Origin: Solea solea
Lineage: Eukaryota > Chordata > Actinopteri > Pleuronectiformes > Soleidae
DNA length: 64,000 nucleotides
NCBI RefSeq assembly: GCF_958295425.1
Contig: NC_081146.1
Location: 5,684,242 to 5,748,241, forward strand
Direction: 5' to 3'
Below, piece by piece: positions 40,516 through 52,951 of this stretch. A program made the position numbers and the translations under genes. The notes beneath the pieces are model-generated. The model was not told the origin of the DNA. It made no database searches and worked only from the letters and a program-made list of their open reading frames with translations. Within the stretch, counting starts at the first letter, position 1. Every line of letters begins with the position of its first letter.

Positions 40516-41275
40516 GAAAGGGAGTGTTGAACACACACAACACGACATTCACAGTCACATCCCAACAAGCTAATTATGAATCTCCCGGCACGCTTTACAG
40601 TGACTTAAGTGTAAATAAATCCCTCAGATCGCATATATACAAATAAATTGGTGCAGATGTACAGATGAGGTGTTTGGGGAGGGGGTGGCAAATCATGAGC
40701 CTGTTTTAAAAAGCAGATTTAATCATGTAATATCTTGTCATTTTACAGAGTTAAACTGAAAACTAATTCTCTGTGAAAACATTTGTTCCAGCTTTTACTC
40801 AGTAAATGAATCTAGAGAATTCATAAAACCTGCTTCATAAAACAAGCCCCATAACTTGTTTCTTTGTCCATTCACTCATTCTTAAAACATTTGTTTAAGT
40901 GCCACTATTAACCATTTCCTGAACAATTTCTTCTGCACCTCCCCATCAAGTTAATGCTTCCAGCCCCCTCTTCTTTTATTGGACGGTTACTGCTCGGTGT
41001 CTCCCACTTTCTCCTCTGTCTGTTTGAGTGAGGGTGTAAAACCAATTGAACCATTTAAAAAGAAAAAAAGAAAGAAAAGGAAATGTCAGGAAATCAAACA
41101 TAACAGTTCAAATGTGTGTCTCAAAAGCTAAATAATTAAAAAAAAGAAGTCAAAACACCAAATTCACTTGTTTTTTGTTAAAGGTTTGGTGAGGGTGATA
41201 TTTGTTTTCTGTTTTTATTTTGCAAACACATCCTTTGTTATTTTTGCTGTGACAAATAAAGAATCGTCTTTCTGT
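40516..41275 (+). other. usp5: usp5 3'UTR
   Basis: Non-coding sequence after the stop up to an AATAAA at 41255-41260. The block 40904-41135 is the apparent source of the copy in intron 18. Confidence 0.65.
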
Positions 41276-42489
41276 CATTCTGCCGCCTTCTCAATCCGTG
41301 CATCATGGAATTTTACTGCGACTCACTACTTTGTTTTTATCTTTTTTTTCCCTATTTAATGAATTATTGGCTACAAAGTCACAAATGTGAACATCACTTG
41401 TGGAGTTTTAGGTATTTGTAAATAAGTGACTGAGCTGCTGTAAACAACCTTTCTCTGCGTCATATAAAAATAGCACGGTTCATAAACTGTAGACCTAGTT
41501 TACAGGAAAGTGCAGGCATGAAGAGAGCTCGGGTTTGCATTGGCCCACAACTTTCTGAAGTGCATGTTTCCCTCCTGTCTTCCGCCTTCTACAATTTCAA
41601 TTCTACATCCTTGTGCTCATGATTTTGTTGATTTACCACACCGAGAGATTGAGGAAAGACTTTGGCCTTTAAAGCAGCACAGAAACACTGCCTGAAAATT
41701 ACGGTAAGATTTTAATTTAAGAATTCAAATTAAAGAATCAAGTTTTATGTTGTTTAATAAATATTTGTGGATTCAGCGTGACCATTCTGAAGCCATCCGT
41801 GGGTTGTTCCGTCGTAAAGTTTAACTCCAACTTAAAAAGCATCAACTTGACATTAAAAAGGTTTCTAATTTGTAATTCTCTCTTTTTATGTCTAGTAATG
41901 ACCACAGAGGTGTAATAAAGCTGTTCAAAGAAGAAATTATGTGCAGTGTCTCCAGACCTTAAGTGTGAATATCTCATTGTATTCTTATAACAAGCTCCAT
42001 GATTTCAGTCTAAAATTGCTCTTCACTCTGTGAAGTGAAACATACTGATCACATGTTAAAGGAGAATAAATCATTTTGGAAACCAGTTATTCTGACCATT
42101 TATGGTCTTTGTGACTCAAATTGAGTTATTAAAGTTATTAAACTATTGAAATCATGAAACTGAAGAGTGAAAGAGTGCAATCACAAAACGATCAGAATCA
42201 GTTTTTTAAAAATAGTTCGTAAAACTCAATCAAGACGATTTGAAACAAGTTTACAAAACAAACGTCTAGCGTGAATTATTAATCATTTAAAGACAAAAAA
42301 GCTTTTTTTTATAAAAGTTTAATATCTGTCTGACGCATGTTTTTATATTTTCTAATTCAGATTGAGAGAGGAAGGAAGTAGAGAAGTTGCTTAGTGGGTA
42401 GAGATTGCACATTTGTTGACTTGATGCACAGCACCAAATCACCATGAACGACATTTTAAAATGTGTATTTAATGATCTGTTCTCCACAG
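41276..42489. other. Spacer upstream of the CD4-2-type gene (promoter region)
   Basis: No coding exon recognised. A purine-rich GAGGAAGGAAGT at about 42367-42379 contains ETS-core GGAA motifs. A possible splice acceptor (TGTTCTCCACAG, to 42489) just before the first coding exon suggests a non-coding exon further upstream. Confidence 0.4.
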
Positions 42490-42525
42490 AAACCATCATT
42501 TGTGCCTGTTTTTTTAACATCAAGA

Positions 42526-45444
42526 ATGAAGGCCTTGTCCTGGTTTTGGTTTGGTGAGTTTAACGCTTGTCATTCGTATTCACTTATTCAATCTTTTCTG
42601 AGAAATAATGTGTGAATTATTCATCCTAAATTCAAGCAGATCCTCTTCATATTCTGTTTCCACATTTCTTAAAGTAAAATATAGAACGTATGCACAGAGA
42701 TCATGGTGTCTTCCAAACGCAGCGTGCTTCATAACTCTGTTTTTTTCTGTTCAGTGGTGAGTGCAGTCTCAGCTGCAGGCAAAGGCGTCGTCACAAAACC
42801 CGGGCAGCGTGTCACTCTGGGATGTGGGAGCAGAAGCTCCTTCAGGAGCCTGGATTGGTTTCATGAAAGAAACCTGATTCTTAGTGTCAACGGAAGGAGT
42901 GGCACCAATCGCAAAGGTAGTCATAGAAGCAGCACCATATTAAAATCACTGTTGTCACTGGTTACATCCCATGCATTCTCCATTCTGTGTTACAGGCACA
43001 GCCAAAATCCTGCCAAGGTCAAAGGTGAGGCAGGGGAGTGATCTGGAGATCTCCGGAGTGAAGAAAGAAGATGCTGGAAAATTCCTTTGCACTTTAGACG
43101 GGGATTCTCATACGATCACGCTTTTTGTGGTCTCAGGTCAGCAGCAGATGCAAAGGACACTACACTTGTACTGCACAGTAAATACCCGTGTCTTTGATAG
43201 TATTCCTCTACTCACTTTATGCCTAGAGTTAGAGTTGCTGTAGATTTGAAAATAGTTAATGAAAATAAGAATGAGTATTGGCTCTGGTCCATCAAATAAA
43301 AATCCTTTTACACTACTAATACTAACTACCTCTACATCTATCTACCTACTCTTACAAGTAGGTAGATAGATGGATAAATGGGTGGATGTACCATCTTTTT
43401 CACCTCAGTTTTTATTGACGGTTTCCTTTTGAAAACTTGAGAGATCATCAAGTTTATTACGCAAACTTTACAAAACTATATTCTACAGTTATTTTCACAA
43501 GCTGTTAAGATGATTAACCTGATCTCTCATCTGAAACTGATTCAGTTGAAATTATGCTTTAATATCTCCAGCGTTCAAACATTTCGCACTAATACATTCA
43601 ATTATGTAAAGATACAATTATCATACACAGCACAATATGACAGTTCATACACATTTCATCAAAGAGCAGTTCATAGGATTTCTCCCGAGTATGGTGTATA
43701 ATGTCCATCTGGTGCTGTTAAAGCTGAAAAATCAAATCTGAGGCACTTAAGAAGGTGATAAGTTAAATTGGCATCAATATTTCACAGCAAATGTATTATA
43801 TCAACAGTAAAAACCATTGGGATCTTCATTAGAGCACGGAGTGTAATGTGTTTTAAATTCAATCACCCCATTCTGCCATATGGGACTATGTGTTCACGCA
43901 GAGATCTCCTCTCCTGACTGTGTCTTGTCCCTCTGTCTCTGTCAGTCTCGACCAGTCCACCTGACGAGCTTCAGCTGGGCAGGGAGGGCACTCTCCAGTG
44001 TGAGGTAGCAGGTCTGCCCCCGGACTCAATCGTCCAATGGACAAGGCCAGACGGACAATTAGACTCGGGAACAGTCCATTTTAATCCTGTGACCCTCGCA
44101 GATAAAGGGCGATGGGTGTGTGGCTTCTCTTATGACGGGGACACATTCAATGAAATCTTGGACATCAAAATTAAAGGTAAAAACACTGCGCTTCTACCAA
44201 GTGACAACCAACTGTAATGTCACCCATAAGAATCTTTGGCAGGAACATGTTGAGGTTTTGCAAACAGACGTACACCAGACATCTAATGGTCCATACCAGC
44301 TGTCAATCACACTGGTGTCCACTCAAATGTGCTGTATTTTATCATCTATTTTCCTCTAAATGGAAACATAATGTACTAAACTGACATCATGTTCTTCTGA
44401 AGAAGACCTGAAACTAGTGATTGAGACCATTAATCTCCTCAGGAAAATGTGTAAATCAAGTGAGATGTAGAAGCTCCTGAAGACTTCCATCCAGACTGAG
44501 ATATAATTTTCCTTTGTGTTTGGCTTTAACCAGCAAACTGAAGAAGACATTATATCATTATATCCATCCATCTATCTATGTACCAAAGATCCTGAATATG
44601 TTTTTTCTTCCCAACGAGAAATGAAACATTTGTTCTGTTTTCGTGTTTCAGAGTCCGAACCACTGACATCATCCCCTACCCAGAGTTCAAAGGTGGACCA
44701 TAAGACGTCATGCACCAACTGTGCGTAAAGTGCTTGTATTAATGTGCGCAAATCTTCCTGTGACGACATATTGCTCTGAAAGTCCTTATGTGCATGATGT
44801 GTGATTGATTCATTTTCAGGTGTCTGTTCTCCCCCTGGATGTACTGACCAGCCACACCGTATTGGACTGGACGACTGGTGGCTGTGGGTTGCAATAGGAG
44901 TCGGCAGCTTCTTTGTGGTTCTTCTTATGGTCTGCATCATTGTTTTGTGCAGGAGAAACCGGAGAAAGAAGGTAAGTGGGGTCCATGAGCTGTTATTTTG
45001 AAGTTATTGATGTCTGAGTAGGAGTTCAAGGAACAAAGCAAACATTTATATTGTCATTTTCTTTTCCACTACAGAGAAAATTCCAGAGGATGATGACTGA
45101 GCGTCAATCAGAGAGGCCCAGAAAGTACTGCGAGTGTAACTGGTACATTTTCTTCACTTGTTTCTTCTATTTAATAAAACAACCCTTTTACCTTCTCTAC
45201 AGTAATCTCTGTTCACTTTCAAGATACTTTCTAGAAGTCTGTATTCCCTTCATACTAATGGCTCTTTGACCTTCATTTTCACTGAGCCTTTTACAGAGCA
45301 CTTCATTATTGTGTCGTAATTAGTGTGAGAACTTCTCCACTTTGCTGTCTTTATCACAGCCCGACAGCTGCGGCCAAACCACAGCAAGGACGTCACAAAG
45401 GGAAGCCGTCAGCTCTGCCTCTGAAACCCCTGCTAATGCAGTGA
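42526..45444 (+). CDS. cd4-2: CD4-2-type T-cell co-receptor (two Ig domains, CxC cytoplasmic tail)
   Basis: Teleost CD4-2 (CD4-related) proteins are membrane co-receptors with fewer Ig domains than CD4. Eight exons (42526-42553, 42755-42916, 42996-43136, 43946-44176, 44652-44720, 44820-44971, 45075-45142, 45360-45444) give 311 aa. Layout: signal peptide (about 1-17); V-like D1 split by a phase-1 intron as in CD4/LAG3 (Cys in TLGCGS and KFLCTL); D2 (LQCEVAG, WVCGF); a Ser/Thr stalk with a Cys cluster (C-TN-C-V-C, then C at 218); transmembrane about 230-254; basic stop-transfer RRNRRKK; tail YCECNC at 279-284, the CxC Lck-binding clasp of CD4; proline/leucine end. Family recognised from domain count, CxC and synteny; LAG3 is unlikely because LAG3 lacks CxC. 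Confidence 0.85.
43335..43372. repeat. 16-bp perfect inverted repeat in cd4-2 intron 3
   Basis: Arms 43335-43350 and 43357-43372 with a 6-base loop, built on a TCTA/TAGA tetranucleotide run. Confidence 0.85.
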
Positions 45445-45940
45445 CACATGAAAGACAGATCGAAGAGAGGAGCGGCAGAGCAAAAGAAAAGGAGAGAAAG
45501 AGAGGAGTAGATGGAGATTAAGGAGAAGAGAGAGAACGTGAAACAGAACCCCAGAGTGAATGTGGCATGAATGTAAATGGGCTTTTAAAAACTCCCGATG
45601 AAAAATCAAATGTAATGATGTTGACGCTTTGAGCTGTTTCACCAAATCTAACCAGTGACGTGAATGTGACTGGGGTCTAAGTTCCACTGCAACCGTCTGT
45701 GCCTATGTTTTACCTTTATGCAGCGTATGATTATATAATCTCTGTAGGCGGCTTCATCAAATCCAAGTGTACTGCTTTGCATCTTAAAGAACATTTGCCA
45801 CATTTATACCTTTTTCTCTCATGTTGCTGTGTATTTGAATTGTATTGTTTGCCTTTGTTTCAGTTGGTTTGTAATGGACTGAAGAATTGCACTGAATCTT
45901 TTTTCCCCCCCTCAGTAAATAAACCACGTGGAAACTCAAT
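45445..45940 (+). other. 3'UTR of the CD4-2-type gene
   Basis: A purine-rich start (45460-45550) is followed by mixed sequence. An AATAAA lies at 45918-45923. Confidence 0.55.
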
Positions 45941-46338
45941 TGAAGGAAATTGTTAATTATTTCTATGATTTCTATGAGAAATAGAACGAGGAAACATGAT
46001 ATCCAACATTATGTGCGTGTTTGTGTCATAACATGATTTCAGTCCAAACATGAATTGGTGGTAAATATCTGAACCCCAAAACTGGTGCAAGACAGTGCAG
46101 CTGTTCATACAAGTACTGTGCTACATAGAAGTGTAAGTACACAGTAAACACCTGTTCCATACAAGACCACCAATGACATACATATACATACGTATGTACT
46201 CTATGTACAAACCCACATACATACATGGTATAGAATACATACAGTACTTACATACTGTTCATAGAAACACACACAGGCATACTGTATGGAACACTCTACT
46301 TATTATATTCTGTGAATGCATACATACAACTTATAAAG

Positions 46339-46717
46339 CGGGGGTGTCAAACTCATTTTTAGGTCAGTGGCCACATACAGCACAATTTGATCTCAAGTGG
46401 GCCGGACCAGTCAAATAATAGCATAATAATAACCTATTGACAATGTTTCCCTTTGTTTTACATTTCATGCAAGTTTCTTTAAACAAAACATATCACAAAC
46501 AACTTGACGTTTCTTGACAAGAATAAGTGCAATTTCAACAATATTATGCTTAACCATTTACAGGTATCTGTAACTGAAAAATATAATATATATAATATTT
46601 CACATTGTGATTAGATTCTAATCATAAAGTGACATTTTCACAAATTCATCCTGGGGGCCAGATTGGACCCAGTGGTGGGCCGGTTCTGGCCTGTGGGCCA
46701 TATGTTTGATACCCCTG
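46339..46717. mobile_element. hAT-like MITE
   Basis: The ends form an inverted repeat: left CGGGGGTGTCAAACTCAT, right (reverse complement) CAGGGGTATCAAACATAT. The interior has the GTGGGCCGGACC and GGGCCGGTTCTGGCC phrases of a very common vertebrate non-autonomous repeat. The 8-bp flanks TTATAAAG and TTATAGTC are only partly alike, so the target duplication is weak. Confidence 0.65.
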
Positions 46718-46895
46718 TTATAGTCAGTACAAGCATGCAAATTATACAGAACTTGCGTGGTGTAAATACACACATATATACTGAACTTACAGTCCATACA
46801 TTCATTAGTATGTACTGTACGTGTATTATTCTGCTGTACAGAATTTAAAGTGTAGAACAACTGAAATGATGTGATCATAGACCTGTCTGACTTCC

Positions 46896-46896
<1 letters not shown>

Positions 46897-46929
<33 letters not shown>

Positions 46930-46930
46930 T
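46897..46930. repeat. Compound (TG)n(GA)n microsatellite
   Basis: About nine TG units run directly into about eight GA units. Confidence 0.9.
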
Positions 46931-47869
46931 AAGACACCTGCAGTGCATGCAGCCTACCAAATGTCAGAGCCAGACTCATCGCTGCACTGAACACATCACA
47001 TGTGAGTACATCTAACCCTACTGTTGTCAGTGTTGTTGATTGTTGGTAGAGAGCGATTTAAACGAGAGAAGACATGGGTCAGGTTGCACACTGCTAAAAA
47101 AAATAATAATAATGATGATGTGACAAATGTTATTAAGTTCACTGGTGAGCTCCTCTCATTAAAACACAGAAACACAGGAGCAAGTCTGTACTGCAGCTCT
47201 CAAACCAGGTCTCATCCACACAATTTGAAAAGGGCCTGTGTTAAATGTGTGATATTCAGCCAGACATCGTCTACGAACTGACTCAAGCTCAGTTATATTG
47301 TATGATTTTCTCGTTGTTTCATCACAAGCCTGTCTGTGGATTTGACTTCATGGGACCAGACTTGATTTGATATTTGTGTTGTGCTGCTTCTAATCACACC
47401 AGCAACATCTAAAGAGATGTCAAAATACAAAAACCACAAAGTTTAGACCAAGGGATCAAAACTTAGGCAACAACAATAGCAACATTTTGCAATCGCTATG
47501 ACGCTAAGCCCCTGCTCTTACACAAATAGACATGCAAACTAAATGTTTATATATATGATGCTTTAAACCCAGGAATATGTCAACTTGAATGTTCTTTATG
47601 TTACTCGATGTCAGCGGTTGCTAAGGGTTACAGCTTCATGGCACAAAAGCCAAATGACGAGAGCAATAAACTCTCTTTTGTTTCTTAAGACCTGAAAAGA
47701 AACATGACTGACTGACAAAATCATTCTAGTGGGAAATATCACAGCAAATTAAAACATACATTAATAAAAAGTATATGAACATTGTCTTATATATGCGCAA
47801 AATAAGAAGTGACCGATTCACAGAATAGTTGATTATTCTGTTGTTGTTTTACCTCGACTTAGGAAGCCG

Positions 47870-48060
47870 CACTTGTCTGTTTGTGAGCAGCATAACTTGA
47901 AAATTAAAAAAAATAAATTTGATTATGTTTTCTGTGGATGTAAATTATGGTCCAGGGAAGAAATGATCAGATTCTGGTGGTGATCCGGTTACATCTTTTT
48001 GATACTTTGGGAAAATGAGCGGGGGCCTTGGCCGAGGTTATTACTCTCTGAGTGCTTTCT
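47870..48060. repeat. Dispersed repeat fragment with GTGGTGATCCGG...GGCCTTGGCCGAGGTTAT
   Basis: The combination of TGAGCAGCATAACTTGAAAA, GTGGTGATCCGG, GGCCTTGGCCGAGG and CTCTCTGAGTGC is a phrase order I associate with an abundant fish repeat. A related phrase (GTGAGCAGCAATAACTCAAA) is at 20630-20649 in p3h3 intron 11. Class not determined. Confidence 0.4.
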
Positions 48061-49211
48061 CTCTGGTGTATTGATTTTATCAGCAAATAGTTTTTAATGT
48101 GCATAATTAAACTTTAGTATTGTACCATTCTATCTATATGCATAAGAGTTTGTTGCAGTCCACAAACTTTGTGTGTGAGTGTTAATTTATCGTACCACAA
48201 ATATTCTAAATTCAGCGTAGACTTCGCTTCAAAAAACTGTCGCCCGATACTTTAGGACTTGTGTTGTTGTTGTCAGGCAATCAAACGTATTTTTACCTCT
48301 GGAAATGAATTCATCGGAATTTAGTAAGTTGAGTGTAGATCCAACCAATAATACACCCTTTCATTTAAGAGTTCCAGTGAAGTCATGACAGTATGATAGT
48401 GAGCTGGTCATACTGTTACACACAAAACCAGGGCCTGGAAACTGTAGCACCTACATGGAATTCAGCCTTCATCGGTTTAAGAAGAAGTAAGAAATAAGTC
48501 TGACATAAATTAACATTGTAGCTTCCGAAACCCAGTACTATGAAGAACAATAGGAACAGAAGTGAAACAATCTGTTACATAAGTAAGAGGTCAAAAAAAT
48601 AAAGTTTAAAAAGAGTACAGTGCAATCAGAGTGCTTCAAACCAGCAACCAAATATATCTCAGTGGTTTTTGTTATGTATATCATTGCTCCAACCTCCTAC
48701 TGTGACATGTCCAAAGCTCTCTTTTAGGAAAAAAACTGTGCAGATCACGAAAAAGGCTTAACATGTACTCAGCAACTGTTGTCAGTACTCTTTGATTTTG
48801 CCCGGAATTAAACAAGGCTCGAGTATTCTAAGTTAATAAGAACTGCACATGAAAAAAACAATAAATAAATAACGTTAAGTCAGTTAGGATCCAGTTTGAA
48901 ATGACTTTATTCGGGAATGAACATTTGAAAAACTGAATGATGTATAACATGGTTGTAGAATTAGTGATAACACTATTACTGTATAATATTACAAAAATAA
49001 TCAAATGCAGCGAACACTTTTGACCCAGATGTGTCTCTGTGTCGTCTTCACCTTGAAAGACTTCCACGCGGTGATACTGTGCTGTTGTTTCTGTAGACAT
49101 TTAGTTTTGTGAGGTCATTTCAATTTGTATCAGTTTGTTAAATCTTCATTTTGACTCATATTTAATATTGCACCATAACTGCACATTGTGTGTATTAATA
49201 CAGCGACACAC

Positions 49212-49288
49212 TGTTGTATATTTGAGCACACATTTGAGTCCAGTGTGCTCAAATATACAACATATTTCAGCACACTGGACTCAAATGT
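49212..49288. repeat. Two overlapping, mutually exclusive hairpins
   Basis: Hairpin 1: arms 49212-49231 and 49243-49262, 20 bp perfect, 11-base loop. Hairpin 2: arms 49230-49256 and 49262-49288, 27 bp with one mismatch, 5-base loop. They share 49243-49256, so both cannot form at once. Confidence 0.9.
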
Positions 49289-49330
49289 TGACGCTCTGAT
49301 TTGTTTTGAAATAGCACAATGAAATTTTAT

Positions 49331-49331
49331 G

Positions 49332-49366
<35 letters not shown>

Positions 49367-49428
49367 GTATATACATATATATGTATACATATATATATAT
49401 GTATAAATATATATATATATATATGTAT
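49331..49428. repeat. Imperfect (AT)n array with regular GT interruptions
   Basis: Blocks of ATATAT are separated by GTATAC/GTATAA units. Confidence 0.9.
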
Positions 49429-49789
49429 AAAAAAGATGTTTCCATGGTTTCAGAGAAGTAAAATAGTCTAGTACAAATATAGAACTAATATTTGCAGTGT
49501 ACGGCTGAAGTCAGTCACACGCTGCTTTCTGGGGTTTTAAATCTGGGATTTATTTTAACGATTTACAGACGTTACCAATATTACGTTTGGGATCTTTGTC
49601 TTTACATTTAGATAACGGAAAACAAATCTCATTGTGTTGATCCAAAAACAATGAAGCAGAATAATAAAACAACTGTAAGTCACTGCTATAGACTGTATGT
49701 TTCAAAGGATATAATCCAACTATTAACTATTGTAGGCACGAGTTTAAGTCAATTACAAAAACTTTATTTGTCATAGCGGGCAACTCAAG

Positions 49790-50060
49790 GACCCAGAACA
49801 ATCATTGAAAACATTTAAGAAGAAACTAAAACACAGCATCAACAAGCAGTTTAAATGGTCACCATTGAATACTGGTATCAAACTATTTGCTAAAGCACTA
49901 GCCGCTCCATGGGAACAACATATGTATTATCACATTTACGAGGATCACACCGGCTCTATCAAAAACCTCCACCTCTCTTCTTGCTCTCGATGTGGAGAAG
50001 TCTTTTGATCAACCTGAGTGTCATTTTTTATGGTCAGTTTACGCCACCCAGGCTTTGGCC
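49790..50060 (+). mobile_element. LINE-1-type reverse transcriptase fragment (dead)
   Basis: Translation in shifting frames gives EDHTGSIKN and then LLALDVEKSFDQPECHFLWS, matching the LINE-1 ORF2 segment with the DxGFIKGR and LDxEKAFDRVEW motifs. Frameshifts and the short length show a 5'- and 3'-truncated remnant. Upstream residues such as KKKLKHSINKQFKWSPLNTG may belong to the same ORF2 frame. Confidence 0.65.
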
Positions 50061-50291
50061 ATCACTTCATTACTATGATCAGTTTTTCTATTGACTGGAC
50101 ACTTCCTGTTTAAGATGTATCTTGTCCTTTCTGTCTTTGCTGCCCTCCTTCTCTTCGGTTATTTCCCAGGTTGTCTCATAATCATGAAATGATCTCTAAG
50201 TGCATATTAATGGACATTTACATGTAAATATGTGAGATTATAGCCAGGCTGGCTAATTTCCATCTTCAGTCCCATTGTCAGGTTGGTGTCC

Positions 50292-50296
<5 letters not shown>

Positions 50297-50337
<41 letters not shown>
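50297..50337. repeat. (GA)n microsatellite
   Basis: About 20 AG units, followed by A-rich sequence. Confidence 0.95.
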
Positions 50338-50342
<5 letters not shown>

Positions 50343-50481
50343 ACAGAACAATGAGAACAAATGCAAGAAAGAAACAAACAACATAGCGCAGAGCAGAGCA
50401 CACATCATAAGAAAAGTGTTGGGGGACCATAAGAAGTTATTGCACAAGATCGTATTGTACGATGTCCATAGCACACGTTCA

Positions 50482-50700
50482 AGGTCAAGGTATCTTTATT
50501 GTCCCAAAGCAGGGAAAATAGGTTTGCAGCCGGGAAGATGCACACACAGAGATATTCAGACATAATACAAAGATAGACAACAGCAGATAACATCATGGGC
50601 AGATTAAAAGAATCAATAGTAAAGATAAAATAGGATTTAAAAAAAATATATATATAAATAAATAAGCAGCATAAATGGACGCATAAAGTGCAAAAAGTGC
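50482..50700. repeat. LINE/SINE 3'-end-like dispersed repeat
   Basis: The phrase CAAGGTATCTTTATTGTCCC and the trailing CATAAAGTGCAAAAAGTGCA resemble an abundant teleost retroposon tail. Recognised by style only. Confidence 0.4.
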
Positions 50701-51861
50701 AGGTGCACGGTGCCCATTAGGTTTCCACAGCCTGAACAATCTGTAACCAATAAACATGAGCACCAGGCAATTAGAAATCATTGCATTCGTTTGCATGAAC
50801 GTGTGTGGAGATATCGTTGCACGGAATTAGCACACAAATGTGTATTATGTACACGTTATTACACTAAGTTAGGGCACATAGATGTACTTATGTACTTGTA
50901 TAAATTACAAGTGATGCCCCATAGACAGACATATGGATTTAAACAAGGTTGTCACAACAGTTATTACAGTTAAAGCCATGCTTTAAGGTGTTTAGTAAAT
51001 TAGGTGAGAGTGACTTGGTATTGAGGTCCAGGTTTGAGATGCATGAAAGGAGAATATAGCTGGACCATAAGTACTTTTCCCTAAGGGTTCAACACAGGGT
51101 TCAACACAGTCACCTCTAAAATCTGCTCTAATAAATCTATTTGAGTTTTTCTTAACAAATGCTGGTAGTTTGACCATGAAAATGTTGTAGCTTAATATAG
51201 AATCAGTATATTTAACAGTGTTGTCCTAATTTAGTCACTCAGGTTTCTTGAAGATCTGGCAGTGACGATATTCATTTTGTCGAGTACTTTTAAAGCTTGT
51301 TCATAGACTGTTTCAATATTTTTAGGGTTGTTTGACAAGCCATTGTCCAACTCTTGATGCTATGGGACATATGTGTCATTATCATTGTGTCAAAACATAA
51401 CTTGGTTAAGTTGTTCCTCAGAAATCTAAAGTTGGACACACGTCTCGTCATCACATTCAGTCGTGCCTACACGTGTCTACACAGAATAATCCACATGTCT
51501 ACTACTTATTCTGATTTCATCTTTATTCTGACTAGGCATATTCTATTATTTTAATCTGGTTCATCACACGATATTTCTGCCTCTGTCGACACAAACACTT
51601 ATTCAAACCCAGTGTGTTGCAGTAAGGAGCCAAAATAAAAATAAAGTTTTCTTGTAGGAGTTTAGCAGCAAGTCAGTATTTCTCCAGCAGAGAGGCTCCA
51701 TGTGTATTTCTTCTCGAGCTGTGTTCGCCTTACTCTATTATGAAATATATAATGTCTAAGCTGCACCGGGGGTGTTTTCATATGAGAAAATAGGATTCCC
51801 TTTTCATGGCTATTACTCAGTGTTCGTTTTGCTTGAAACACACACACACAGTCATTCAAAA

Positions 51862-52624
51862 ATGAAACTGATATTTCTGAACCTGTGTGTATCCCTCCCT
51901 CTTGTATTTCCACTTGCATTGCTATCCCATCAGTGCAAAAACATCAAGTGCAAACACTCACATAAAGTTCGACAAAACCGTGGAGACACCTGCTTCACAT
52001 TTGTGTCACATTACGTTGAGTGTGGCGCTTGTTTGGCTCCGTTTTCAGAGCAACAGGACACAGTTACAGGTGCACACTTAACCACTCTTATGTCTTATAG
52101 ATTTAAAACAGCTGCCGTTTCACTCTCTTTTAAATTAAAACGATCGAATAGGTGATTTCCCATTCTGTAAACTCCCCACGTGTGAAGCTTCTCTTCCACA
52201 CAGGTTTTACTTCTTCTTTACTTCTGTGCTGAGTATAGTCATGTGTTTAAGTCAGAAGCTGAACATGAATCTACTGTTCGTGACAGTATCATGGAGTAAC
52301 CTAAACATACACTGTAGGCTCACAGGTCTGCACTAATGTCATGGGTTTCACTGTCATTGTTCCTTCAGTTCCTACGATCAATGACAACAATCCTTCAAAA
52401 GAAGGAGATGAAGGTCTGTTGTGTGTGAAGTGTAATGTTCCAGCAGCTGGAGTCTGACATATCAACTACAGTATGTCACTTCTCCACATTTACGTTTGTA
52501 TTTATGCTTTCACTTCTGTCTTTTTTCAATCAAATTCCTCTTTTTTTTTTCTCCCTGATCAGAGTTTTTTCCCAGGAGTTGCAGCAGACGAGTGGTAACT
52601 GAAAGGGGAAGTTTGGCAAATTGA
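51862..52624 (+). CDS. Candidate small secreted cysteine-rich protein (three exons, unrecognised)
   Basis: I do not recognise this gene. Exons 51862-52069, 52369-52413 and 52563-52624 join in phase 1 at both introns, with donors ACAG/GTGCAC and GAAG/GTCTGT and acceptors TTCCTTCAG and CTCCCTGATCAG (strong pyrimidine tract). The product is 104 aa. Residues 1-22 form a signal peptide (MKLIFLNLCVSLPLVFPLAL). The mature part has six cysteines (25, 30, 44, 54, 57, 91) and no membrane segment. The cluster CFTFVSHYVECGACL loosely recalls the single cysteine-rich module of BCMA/BAFF-R-type TNF receptors, but that is weak. A TATA-like AAATATATAAT lies at about 51743-51753 and an AATAAA at 52734-52739. 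It could be a chance model. Confidence 0.35.
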
Positions 52625-52951
52625 GCAACAATATAAACCAATGGTCAGCAACTGGTGGTTCGTGGGCCAAAACTGACCCACCAGAATTAATGTCCAGCTT
52701 CGTGCCATGACTGAATTTAAAAATCCAATTATAAATAAAGAAAAATGTCTTCACAAGAAATGAGAAAGTCACGCAGAATTCAGAGCCTTTATTCTGAAAA
52801 AGTTCTATGAGACGAGTAACATTCTGCGGCAAATCAGCCTCTTAAATGTGCTATTTTTGTACAACAGTGAATTGTTTAGATCATAAGAAAGAAAAACAGG
52901 TTTTGTCCGATGAAGATATGAAGTCTTGGCCCGGTATTCAATTGTTCAAAA

